Part shown: in pieces, positions 8,743 through 16,495 of the stretch
Numbering within the stretch: the first letter of the stretch is position 1
Layout of the letters: each line of letters opens with the position of its first letter
NCBI GenBank assembly: GCA_023391335.1
Contig: JAEWBG010000077.1
Span: forward strand, 1 to 64,000
Source of the DNA: Pseudomonadota bacterium
GTDB taxonomy: Bacteria > Pseudomonadota > Gammaproteobacteria > Steroidobacterales > Steroidobacteraceae
DNA: 64,000 nucleotides
Direction of reading: 5' to 3'
The notes under the pieces: model-generated
Told to the model about the DNA's origin: nothing
Database searches by the model: none
The model's input: the letters and a program-made list of their open reading frames with translations, nothing else
Position numbers and translations under genes: made by a program

Positions 8743-8824
8743 GTGAGGATGTGAGGAAGTGAAATGTGTGGGTTTGATTAGAGACGACTTACACCGCTTA
8801 CGTCTTACCTTCTCACTTCCTCAC
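8743..8824. repeat. Opposed-arm iterated repeat between sdhB and sdhE
   Basis: The left arm (8743-8768) repeats a GTGAGGA-like unit. The right arm (8788-8824) carries the same type of unit inverted. GTGAGGAAGTGA at 8751-8762 is mirrored perfectly by TCACTTCCTCAC at 8813-8824. The 21 bases 8751-8771 recur exactly at 35743-35763 between tilS and accA, so this is a dispersed family. Confidence 0.8.
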
Positions 8825-8848
8825 AGCGTCGCCATTAATGGCGACGCT
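8825..8848. terminator. Perfect 24-nt palindrome over the sdhB stop codon
   Basis: AGCGTCGCCATT (8825-8836) is followed at once by its exact reverse complement (8837-8848). The sdhB stop codon (TAA, 8835-8837 on the minus strand) lies in the centre. In RNA it would form a strong hairpin at the extreme 3' end of the sdhB coding region. No T-run follows. It may be a 3'-end stabiliser or attenuator rather than a classic intrinsic terminator. Confidence 0.55.
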
Positions 8849-9620
8849 CCGCAATCTTCTTCTTGATCTCCGCGATCGCCTTGGCGGGATTCAGATCCTT
8901 CGGGCACGCCTCCGTGCAGTTCATGATCGTGTGGCAGCGATACAAGCGGAATGGGTCTTCGAGCTGATCGAGCCGCTCACCGGTAGCCTCGTCGCGCGTA
9001 TCGACGATCCACCGATACGCAGCGAGCAACGCGGCAGGTCCGAGATAGCGATCAGAATTCCACCAATAGCTCGGGCACGAGGTGGAGCAACACGCACACA
9101 GAATGCACGCCGCAGGTCGATCGATTTTCTCCTGGTCTTCCTTCGACTGCAGGCGCTCGCGATCGGGCGGAGCCGGTGTGCGAGTCTGCAACCACGGTTT
9201 CACCAACGCATATTGCGCATAGAACTGCGTCAGATCCGGAACCAGATCCTTGATCACCGGCATGTGCGGCAGCGGAAAAATCTTCACTGCGCCTTTCACG
9301 TCGTCGCATGCCTTCGTGCACGCCAGCGTATTCAGTCCATCGATGTTCATCGCGCACGAGCCGCAGATGCCCTCACGGCAGGAACGGCGAAACGTGAGCG
9401 TTGGATCGATTTCGTTTTTGATCTTGATCAGCGCGTCGAGGACCATCGGCCCGCACGTCGCCATGTCGATGTGGTACGTGTCGACACGCGGTTTCTCACC
9501 CGAGCTGGGATCGAAACGATAAATCTTGAACGTGCGAACCTGCTTCGCCCCAGCCGGTGCTTCGTAGGTCTTACCGGGGCTGTCGTAGCGCGAGTTCTCG
9601 GGTAAACGAAATTGCGGCAT
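8835..9620 (-). CDS. sdhB: Succinate dehydrogenase iron-sulfur subunit
   Basis: SdhB passes electrons from SdhA flavin to ubiquinone through three Fe-S clusters. In this 261-residue protein C81, C86, C89 and C101 bind the 2Fe-2S cluster. CILCACCSTSCP (C172, C175, C178, C182) and the later CTEACPKDLNP supply the 4Fe-4S and 3Fe-4S ligands. Length and motifs are normal. It follows sdhA by 30 nt, and its stop codon lies inside a palindrome. Confidence 0.98.
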   Translation of the reverse strand: MPQFRLPENSRYDSPGKTYEAPAGAKQVRTFKIYRFDPSSGEKPRVDTYHIDMATCGPMVLDALIKIKNEIDPTLTFRRSCREGICGSCAMNIDGLNTLACTKACDDVKGAVKIFPLPHMPVIKDLVPDLTQFYAQYALVKPWLQTRTPAPPDRERLQSKEDQEKIDRPAACILCACCSTSCPSYWWNSDRYLGPAALLAAYRWIVDTRDEATGERLDQLEDPFRLYRCHTIMNCTEACPKDLNPAKAIAEIKKKIAERRH

Positions 9621-9650
9621 GGTCTGCTCTCGATTTGAACGCTCGCGCGA

Positions 9651-11435
9651 TCAGTACACGCGTGCCTTGGGCGGGACCGGCTCAACGTCGGACGTGAGCG
9701 TTTGCATGTGTACAGGGCGGTAGTCGAACCCGACCTGCCCCTGACCATCGACCCACGACAATGTGTGCTTCATCCAATTCTGATCGTCGCGATTGGGGAA
9801 GTCCTCGCGAGCATGCGCTCCCCGACTCTCTTTGCGATTCTCAGCGGAATGCATCGTCGCAACTGCCTGACCGAGCAAATTGGCGAGTTCCAACGTTTCG
9901 ATCAGATCCGTATTCCAGATGAGCGAGCGATCGCTCACGTTCACATCCGCAAATGAGTCATACACCTTGGTGAGTTTCTGCACGCCCTCATGCAACGATT
10001 CGCCGGTGCGGAACACGGCGGCGTGCTCTTGCATGACCTTCTGCATATTCAGCCGAATTTGCGCGGTGCGCAGCGACCCTTTCGCGTTACGCAGCTTGTC
10101 GATGCGGCTCACCGCGAAATCGCCAGCGTCCGCGGGTAAAGGACGATGACGAGTATTGGGCTTTACGATTTCCGCACAGTGGCGCGCGGCTTCGCGACCG
10201 AACACCACGAGATCGAGCAGCGAATTGGAACCCAATCGATTCGCGCCGTGAACCGACACACAAGCCGCCTCGCCGACAGCCATCAAACCGGGTACGACCG
10301 CATCGGGATTGCCGTCCCGCATCGTCACCACTTCGCCATGGAAGTTGGTTGGGATGCCGCCCATGTTGTAGTGCACTGTCGGCAGCACCGGAATCGGCTG
10401 ACGTGTGACATCCACACCCGCGAAGATCTTCGCCGTCTCGGCGATGCCAGGCAGACGCTCGTGAATCACCTCGGCACCTAGATGTTCAAGGTGCAAATAG
10501 ATGTGATCTTTGTGCGGGCCGACACCGCGGCCTTCGCGGATCTCGATCGTCATCGCCCGACTCACGACGTCCCGCGAGGCGAGATCTTTTGCATTGGGTG
10601 CGTAGCGCTCCATGAAGCGCTCGCCTTGCGAGTTACGCAGAATGCCGCCTTCGCCGCGCACGCCTTCGGTAATCAAACACCCTGCGCCATAGATGCCGGT
10701 CGGATGGAATTGCACGAACTCCATGTCCTGCAGCGGTAATCCGGCACGTAAAACCATGCCGCCGCCGTCGCCAGTACACGTGTGTGCCGAGGTGCACGAG
10801 AAATACGCACGGCCATACCCGCCGGTCGCGAGAATCGTCTGATGCGCGCGGAAGCGATGCAGCGTGCCGTCTGACATGTCGATCGCAACGACACCCCGGC
10901 ATTCGCCGTTTTCCATGATTAGGTCAACCGCGAAATACTCGATGAAGAACTGCGCTTCGTGACGCAGCGCCTGCTGATACAGCGTATGCAGCATGGCGTG
11001 GCCCGTGCGATCCGCTGCGGCGCACGTTCGTTGCGCGGTGCCTTTGCCGAAGTGTGTCGTCATGCCGCCGAAAGGACGCTGATAGATCCGCCCGTCTTCG
11101 GTACGTGAGAACGGCAATCCATAGTGCTCGAGTTCGATCACCGCATTCGGGGCCTCCTTGCACATGAACTCGATCGCATCTTGGTCGCCCAGCCAATCCG
11201 AACCTTTGACGGTGTCGTACATGTGCCAGCGCCAATCGTCTTCTCCCATATTGCCAAGAGCGGCGCTGATGCCGCCTTGCGCAGCCACGGTATGGCTACG
11301 CGTCGGAAACACCTTGGTGATGCACGCGGTCGACAGACCCGAGTGAGCGAGTCCAAACGTGGCACGCAGCCCGGCTCCGCCCGCGCCAACGACAACGACG
11401 TCGTAGCTGTGATCGATGAATTGATACGCACTCAT
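9651..11435 (-). CDS. sdhA: Succinate dehydrogenase flavoprotein subunit
   Basis: SdhA oxidises succinate to fumarate with covalently bound FAD. The 594-residue protein has the dinucleotide motif VVVGAGGAGLRA near the N-terminus. H48 in RSHTVAAQGG is the expected FAD attachment residue. The substrate-site region HPTGIYGAGCLITEGVRGEGG and the C-terminal sequence FDYRPVHMQTL are both present. It overlaps sdhD by 4 nt and precedes sdhB. SdhE and an SDHAF4-like protein encoded nearby are its likely flavinylation/assembly helpers. Confidence 0.98.
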   Translation of the reverse strand: MSAYQFIDHSYDVVVVGAGGAGLRATFGLAHSGLSTACITKVFPTRSHTVAAQGGISAALGNMGEDDWRWHMYDTVKGSDWLGDQDAIEFMCKEAPNAVIELEHYGLPFSRTEDGRIYQRPFGGMTTHFGKGTAQRTCAAADRTGHAMLHTLYQQALRHEAQFFIEYFAVDLIMENGECRGVVAIDMSDGTLHRFRAHQTILATGGYGRAYFSCTSAHTCTGDGGGMVLRAGLPLQDMEFVQFHPTGIYGAGCLITEGVRGEGGILRNSQGERFMERYAPNAKDLASRDVVSRAMTIEIREGRGVGPHKDHIYLHLEHLGAEVIHERLPGIAETAKIFAGVDVTRQPIPVLPTVHYNMGGIPTNFHGEVVTMRDGNPDAVVPGLMAVGEAACVSVHGANRLGSNSLLDLVVFGREAARHCAEIVKPNTRHRPLPADAGDFAVSRIDKLRNAKGSLRTAQIRLNMQKVMQEHAAVFRTGESLHEGVQKLTKVYDSFADVNVSDRSLIWNTDLIETLELANLLGQAVATMHSAENRKESRGAHAREDFPNRDDQNWMKHTLSWVDGQGQVGFDYRPVHMQTLTSDVEPVPPKARVY

Positions 11436-11818
11436 GTGGGAGCACCGAACGCAACGCGAAGGATGGCGAATGCCGAGAGCGCCGCCAGTAACAGATGGAT
11501 GAAGTTCACCAGCATGAGCACCGTCAGTTTTGCACCATGGTGATGGATGTAGTCCTCGACGATCACTTGCACACCGAGCTGCGAGTGATAGAGGCCCACC
11601 GTGGCGAGCAAGAGCATCAACACTGCGTTGGTGGGCGCCGCCAGCCAGACGTGAACGACGGCATAGTCAAAAGAACCGAGGTGCACAACGGAGGCGACGA
11701 ACCACAACGTGAGCAGTACGAGGGCCACGGAGGAGACGCGTTGGACCCACCAATGATGAGCGCCCTCTTTGGCTGCACCGAGTCCTTCAACCTTTCCCAG
11801 CGAACTGCGCAGACTCAT
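11432..11818 (-). CDS. sdhD: Succinate dehydrogenase membrane anchor subunit D
   Basis: SdhD is one of two membrane anchors that hold SdhAB and form the quinone/heme b site. The 128-residue protein starts MSLRSSLGKVEGLGAAKEG and has three membrane helices. The conserved loop/helix HSQLGVQVIVEDYIH carries the usual quinone-site aromatic and acidic residues. The frame is open further upstream (to 12166), but that stretch is the shadow of sdhC. The ATG at 11818 overlaps the sdhC stop by 4 nt. Confidence 0.95.
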   Translation of the reverse strand: MSLRSSLGKVEGLGAAKEGAHHWWVQRVSSVALVLLTLWFVASVVHLGSFDYAVVHVWLAAPTNAVLMLLLATVGLYHSQLGVQVIVEDYIHHHGAKLTVLMLVNFIHLLLAALSAFAILRVAFGAPT

Positions 11819-12243
11819 GCTGCACCTCGCGACCCGTGCAGGATCAAGAACCAAAAGAACGCGGTGAGCACGATCGATCCCAAGAATGCTACCCAGCCAC
11901 TCAAGCGAGCCGACCTGCGCTCGAGACCATAACCGGTGTCCCACACCAGGTGCCGGACGCCGCCTAGCAAGTGATAGAAGAACGAGTATGAAAAGACGAC
12001 CAGCAAGAACTTCACAACCGGATGTCCAAATACCTGCTGGGCGGCCGCATACGTATCGGCGCCGTTCGAGATGGCAACCAACCAATAGACAAACAAAAGT
12101 GAGCCGACGGTGAGCGCACTGCCGGTCACACGATTGAGAAACGACAGCGCCATCGTGTAGCGCCATTTGTAGGTGAGAAACGGCGACAACGGTCGGGCCG
12201 CATTCGCTGGATTCGTCGCGGGTACGTCGGTCACGTGCTTCAT
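11815..12243 (-). CDS. sdhC: Succinate dehydrogenase cytochrome b556 subunit
   Basis: SdhC is the heme-binding anchor of complex II. The 142-residue protein has RPLSPFLTYKWRYTMALSFLNRVTG before the first helix and three membrane helices. H91 in YHLLGGVRHLVWD corresponds to the axial heme ligand of E. coli SdhC (H84). It starts 12 nt after the stop of a small SDHAF4-like gene and overlaps sdhD by 4 nt. Confidence 0.97.
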   Translation of the reverse strand: MKHVTDVPATNPANAARPLSPFLTYKWRYTMALSFLNRVTGSALTVGSLLFVYWLVAISNGADTYAAAQQVFGHPVVKFLLVVFSYSFFYHLLGGVRHLVWDTGYGLERRSARLSGWVAFLGSIVLTAFFWFLILHGSRGAA

Positions 12244-12255
12244 GGGAGTCTCACG

Positions 12256-12435
12256 TTAAAAGTCGATGCAGCGGCCGGCCTTTTCCCAATCGCCGTAACG
12301 TGTCGGCTCGGGCCCATCGCGTCCGCCGATTTCCTTGGGGCGCTCGGCCGCAGCGGGAGCTGGCGATTGGTCAGCAGGCTTTTGTTCCTGAGTGCCCTTT
12401 GAGACTGGGCTCGACCCGTACGATGATGTATTCAT
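12256..12435 (-). CDS. SDHAF4-like (DUF1674) protein
   Basis: A 59-residue protein, low-complexity at the N-terminus, ends with the family signature EIGGRDGPEPTRYGDWEKAG followed by RCIDF. This is the DUF1674 motif, shared with eukaryotic succinate dehydrogenase assembly factor 4. SDHAF4 binds flavinylated SdhA before SdhB docks. A similar role is inferred here from position, as the first gene in front of sdhC. I start at the ATG 12435, although an upstream start at 12462 is open. Confidence 0.82.
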   Translation of the reverse strand: MNTSSYGSSPVSKGTQEQKPADQSPAPAAAERPKEIGGRDGPEPTRYGDWEKAGRCIDF

Positions 12436-12552
12436 ACAGCGCGCGGCTCCACCTGCTGCCACATCCGGCGCGGCAGTTTGCCAGAGACCCCTACCATTCG
12501 GTACGGGCCGCGCTGTGTATGTGGCGAGGGCTGATTTCGGATTTCACGAACC

Positions 12553-13416
12553 ATGGCAGAACGCATTGCAGAACGGCTCCCCGAACTCACGGTCCTACAA
12601 ATTACCGGCGCAGACGCCCGAACCTATCTGCAGGGGCAACTCACTGCAGACATGAACGCGCTCACGCACCAACGGGTCCTATTCGCCGCGTGCAATTCTC
12701 CTCAAGGTCGAGTTCAGGGACTGATGTGGCTGATCGATCGCACCGATGGCATGGCAGCGATCGTGCCCGCATCGATGGAGAGCACGATATTGGAGCGGCT
12801 CCGCAAGTACGTTCTACGCGCCAAGGTCGCGATCCAGACGAACGCAAACTTGGCTGTCGGACGCGCACTACCCGAAGGTGAAGTCACCCCAAGCATTGGC
12901 GTCCATTTAGAACTGGACGGCTGCAGCCATTTGACCCTGGCTCCTTCGCTTCATCTGGTCGTCGCAGCGGCGGATCGCATGGAAGATCCATCAGGGCATG
13001 CGGCGCGATGGCGACTGGAACAAGTACAGGCGGGCATCCCGCAGGTGTATCCAGAGACTCACGAGGCGTTCGTCGCCCAGATGCTCAATCTGGATACGTT
13101 AGGGGCGATCAGTTTCGAAAAGGGTTGTTATACCGGGCAGGAGATCATCGCCCGCGCGCACTATCGCGGCACCGTCAAACGACGCATGTTTCGCTTCTCT
13201 GCAGATTGCCAGCCACCCACTCCCGGCACTCGCGTCTTAAGTGAGGGCCACCATGCAGGCGATGTTGTCGATGCTGCGGAAGTGCGCGATGGCTGCGAAC
13301 TTCTCGCGGTGATCAATCTTGCGCAACTGAATTCGACGTTGGAACTGGAGGGCATTCCGGGCCGGCAACTGACACGGTTAACGCTACCCTATTCAATTGA
13401 AGGGCAAAAGACGTAA
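12553..13416 (+). CDS. ygfZ: Folate-binding protein YgfZ
   Basis: YgfZ is a GcvT-like, tetrahydrofolate-binding protein that supports Fe-S cluster enzymes such as MiaB. The signature KGCYTGQE lies at residues 190-197, with the conserved cysteine at C192. The 287-residue length is typical. It is divergent from the sdh operon, whose SdhB carries three Fe-S clusters. It converges with lysS, with an iterated repeat filling the gap. Confidence 0.93.
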   Translation: MAERIAERLPELTVLQITGADARTYLQGQLTADMNALTHQRVLFAACNSPQGRVQGLMWLIDRTDGMAAIVPASMESTILERLRKYVLRAKVAIQTNANLAVGRALPEGEVTPSIGVHLELDGCSHLTLAPSLHLVVAAADRMEDPSGHAARWRLEQVQAGIPQVYPETHEAFVAQMLNLDTLGAISFEKGCYTGQEIIARAHYRGTVKRRMFRFSADCQPPTPGTRVLSEGHHAGDVVDAAEVRDGCELLAVINLAQLNSTLELEGIPGRQLTRLTLPYSIEGQKT

Positions 13417-13551
13417 CACAGAGCGCACAAACACAAACAGAGGTCACAAAACAACCGCAATCATCGGCCAGCTATTTTGTAGATTTTTTTTGTGTTCTAT
13501 CTCGCTCCCTGTGCTCTTTGTGTTCCTCTTAAGTCTCAAGTCTCAGGTCGC
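13414..13551. repeat. Iterated repeats between ygfZ and lysS
   Basis: Starting at the ygfZ stop, the left arm (about 13414-13455) is built of CACAGAG/CACAAAC-type units. The right arm (about 13485-13531) carries the inverted type, TGTGTTC...CTGTGCTCTTTGTGTTC, with a spacing near 9 nt. Next to it, AAGTCTC AAGTCTC AGGTCGC (13531-13551, 7-nt period) overlaps the lysS stop codon (13536-13538). The arms are degenerate. The region is a convergent gene end. Confidence 0.65.
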
Positions 13552-15053
13552 ATGTACGGGAACAACAGCACGTCGCGAATCGACGGCGAATTCGTAAACA
13601 GCATCACCAATCGATCGACGCCGATGCCGAGACCCGCGGTTGGAGGCAATCCATATTCGAGCGCTCGGATGTAATCCGCATCGAACTGCATCGCTTCCTC
13701 GTCGCCTTCGCTCTTGCGAGTCAATTGCGCACGGAAACGCTCGGCCTGATCCTCCGGATCGTTTAGCTCTGAAAAGCCATTGGCGATTTCACGACCGCCA
13801 ACAAAGAACTCGAAGCGGTCGGTGATGAACGAATCACTGTCGTTACGGCGAGCAAGCGGCGAGACTTCTGCCGGATACGCATACACGAAGGTTGGCGCGC
13901 TCAAGCGATGCTCCGCCGTTTTCTCGAAGATCTCGATTTGCAGCTTGCCCGCGCCGTCAGACTGCTTATACGGGATCTTCAAACGATCGCAGTGTTCGCG
14001 CAGGTACGTCACATCGCGTAAGCGATTGCGCTCGATGCCCGGATTGAAATGCACGACCAAATCCTCGACCGTCACGCGTCGAAACGGTTGACCGAAATCG
14101 AACATCTCGCCCTGATACTCGACTTGTCGCGATCCGTGCACGACATCGCATAGGCCCTGACAGAGTCGCTCAGTGAGATTCATCAAGTCGGTGTAATCGG
14201 CATACGCCTGATACAACTCGAGCATCGTGAATTCGGGATTGTGGCGCGTCGATACACCTTCGTTGCGGAAGTTGCGGTTGATCTCGTACACGCGCTCGAA
14301 CCCGCCGACCACCAATCGCTTCAAGAACAGCTCAGGTGCGATACGCAGGTACAGATCCATGTCGAGCGCGTTGTGATGCGTGATGAATGGTCGCGCCACG
14401 GCCCCACCCGCAATCACTTGCATCATCGGCGTTTCGACTTCGAGGAAGTCCAATGCGTCGAGGAAATCGCGCAAGTACTTCACGATGCGCGTGCGCTTGC
14501 GGAAGGTCTGACGGCTCTCGGCGTTGATGATGAGATCGACGTAACGTTGCCGATAGCGAATCTCCTGATCGGCGAGTCCATGCCACTTATCCGGCAACGG
14601 GCGCAGCGACTTCGTCAGCAGCCGTAGCTTCTCGACGCGAACCGATAGTTCACCGGTCTTGGTTTTGAACAGCGCACCTTCTGCGCCGAGGACATCGCCT
14701 ACGTCCCACGACTTGAAGTCGTCGTACACCGCGCCGATCGCCGCGCTTTGCACAAAGAGCTGAATCTCTCCGGTGCGATCCGCGATCTTTGCGAAGCTCG
14801 CCTTGCCCATGACGCGCTTGGCCATCATGCGACCGCCAACTTTCACGCGAATGACGTTGGCATCGAACCATTCGGGGGCACGATCGCCATACGCAGTGAG
14901 CAATTGATCCGCCAACGCGTCACGGCGGAAGTCGTTCGGGAATGCAGTGCCCGCCTCGCGAATTTTGTCGAGCTTAGCGCGACGCTCGGCAATCAGTTTG
15001 TTGTCGTCGAGACCGGTCGACTGATCGGGACTGCCCGAGGTGGATTCGCTCAT
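13536..15053 (-). CDS. lysS: Lysyl-tRNA synthetase (class II)
   Basis: LysS charges tRNA-Lys. The 505-residue protein has the N-terminal OB-fold anticodon domain (VKVGGRMMAKRVMGKASFAKI). It then has the class II motif 2 region NRNFRNEGVSTRHNPEFTML and motif 3 GLGIGVDRLVMLFTN near the C-terminus. The start ATG is 4 nt after the prfB stop. Pairing with prfB is common in gammaproteobacteria. Confidence 0.98.
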   Translation of the reverse strand: MSESTSGSPDQSTGLDDNKLIAERRAKLDKIREAGTAFPNDFRRDALADQLLTAYGDRAPEWFDANVIRVKVGGRMMAKRVMGKASFAKIADRTGEIQLFVQSAAIGAVYDDFKSWDVGDVLGAEGALFKTKTGELSVRVEKLRLLTKSLRPLPDKWHGLADQEIRYRQRYVDLIINAESRQTFRKRTRIVKYLRDFLDALDFLEVETPMMQVIAGGAVARPFITHHNALDMDLYLRIAPELFLKRLVVGGFERVYEINRNFRNEGVSTRHNPEFTMLELYQAYADYTDLMNLTERLCQGLCDVVHGSRQVEYQGEMFDFGQPFRRVTVEDLVVHFNPGIERNRLRDVTYLREHCDRLKIPYKQSDGAGKLQIEIFEKTAEHRLSAPTFVYAYPAEVSPLARRNDSDSFITDRFEFFVGGREIANGFSELNDPEDQAERFRAQLTRKSEGDEEAMQFDADYIRALEYGLPPTAGLGIGVDRLVMLFTNSPSIRDVLLFPYMRPET

Positions 15054-15056
15054 GAC

Positions 15057-16152
15057 TTACAGGCCTTGCTTGAGACTGGCTTCGAGAAACTCATCGAGAT
15101 CGCCATCCAACACCGCCGTGGTGTTGCCGATTTCGACGTTGGTACGCAGATCTTTGATACGCGACTGATCGAGGACGTACGAGCGGATTTGGTTACCCCA
15201 GCTCACGTCTGACTTCGCATCTTCGAGCACCTTTGCAGCCGCGTTGCGCTTGTTGACTTCGAGTTCATACAACTTCGCTTTCAACTGCTTCATCGCTTTG
15301 TCGCGATTCTTGTGCTGGCTGCGCTCGTTTTGGCACGCGACCACGATGCCGGTCGGTTCGTGCGTGATGCGCACTGCCGATTCGGTCTTGTTGACGTGCT
15401 GACCGCCGGCGCCGCTCGAGCGATAGACATCCACGCGAATGTCGGCCGGATTGATTTCGATTTCGATGTCGTCATCGATTTCCGGCGAGACGAACACCGA
15501 CGCAAATGAAGTATGACGACGCGCATTCGAATCGAACGGAGACTTGCGCACCAGGCGATGCACACCCGTTTCAGTGCGGAGCCAACCGTATGCGTAGTCG
15601 CCAGTGAAATTGATCGTGCAGCCTTTAATGCCCGCCACTTCGCCTGAGCTGATGTCGATCACTTCGGGTTTGAAACCGTGCGCATCGCCCCATCGCAGGT
15701 ACATACGCATGAGCATTTGCGCCCAATCTTGCGCTTCGGTTCCGCCCGCGCCCGCTTGGATGTCCAAGTAGCAGCTGTGCGAATCCATCTTGCCCGGGAA
15801 CATGCGCTGGAATTCCAGCTTCTTGATGTCCTGTTCGATGACAGCGACGTCGCGTTCCACACCTTGTACCGTGGCCTCGTCGTCTTCCTCCACGGCCATC
15901 GTGAGCAATTCGCCGGCATCTTTGATGCCGTTCGTCACGCGATCCAATGTTGCAACGACTTGCTCGAGACGCGCACGTTCGCGGCCCAGCTCTTGAGCTT
16001 TGTCAGGCGTATTCCAGATCGCGGGATCTTCGAGTTCGCGATTGACCTCGGTTAACCGTTCGCTTTTGGCATCGTAGTCAAAGAAACCTCCTAAGCGCCT
16101 CACTGCGCTCGGACAGGTCTTCGAGAGAACGACGGATCTGGTTGGTTTCCAT
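15057..16152 (-). CDS. prfB: Peptide chain release factor 2, with programmed +1 frameshift
   Basis: RF2 reads UGA and UAA stop codons. Translation begins at the ATG 16150-16152 (METNQIRRSLEDLSERSEAL) and runs 24 codons to CTT (16081-16083). In-frame TGA follows at 16078-16080. A Shine-Dalgarno-like AGGAGG (16087-16092) stands just before CTT TGA C, the standard autoregulatory slippery site. A +1 shift joins DYDAKSERLTEVN and gives about 364 residues. The peptide-release GGQ lies in SSGAGGQHVNKTES. The downstream frame is open back to 16265, but that extension is not RF2-like. Confidence 0.96.
16078..16092 (-). promoter_or_regulatory. RF2 programmed +1 frameshift site
   Basis: On the minus strand AGGAGG-TTT-CTT-TGA-C is present. 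The internal Shine-Dalgarno-like hexamer is 3 nt before the CTT slippery codon, and TGA is followed by C, a weak termination context. When RF2 is scarce, the ribosome shifts +1 from CTT to TTT and continues. This matches the well-known prfB arrangement. Confidence 0.93.
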
Positions 16153-16495
16153 GAATGCTTTGATCGACGGGGATTTCGAAGGGCCGCGATGGTAGCACGC
16201 GGCGTTCGCGAGAACGACGGACGACTTCGTCGTCGAGAGGGACTATGTCGAGAAGGACGTTTCAACGTCGAGTAGGACTAGCGTCGGGTCAGATCAGAAC
16301 GGACGTGAGCGCCTGCGAGAGAACCCTTTATTCCGTCCGTGGTGAGCGAGTCGAACCACGCGCTTCGACCTCTCGGGGCGAACGGCGAGTTACCGACTGA
16401 ACCTGGGAATTCTATCTGTCTCGGCGAAAGTCCTTCCCGACGCGCAGCGTCTTACCCGACGCTAGTCCTTCCCGACGCGTGAGCGCCCCTCCTGA
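16153..16495. repeat. Gene-free stretch with large inverted repeat between recJ and prfB
   Basis: No gene is seen in these 343 bases. Bases 16266-16289 (CGTCGAGTAGGACTAGC...) and 16453-16476 are inverted copies matching at 22 of 24 positions, with about 163 bases between them. Both arms carry further GTCGRG-nn-GGAC units: at about 16232, 16248 and 16267 on the left, and inverted near 16430-16475 on the right. A small palindrome GACGAC-TTC-GTCGTC lies at about 16220-16234. The prfB promoter must also be here, but I could not place it. Confidence 0.75.

Noticed and set aside
13397..13597. 66-codon open frame between ygfZ and lysS
   Set aside because: It overlaps both gene ends and the repeat region. 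Its translation is a product of the repeats.
16153..16265. Upstream extension of the second prfB frame
   Set aside because: Basic low-complexity residues without RF2 similarity. The ATG at 16152 with the +1 frameshift explains the gene fully.
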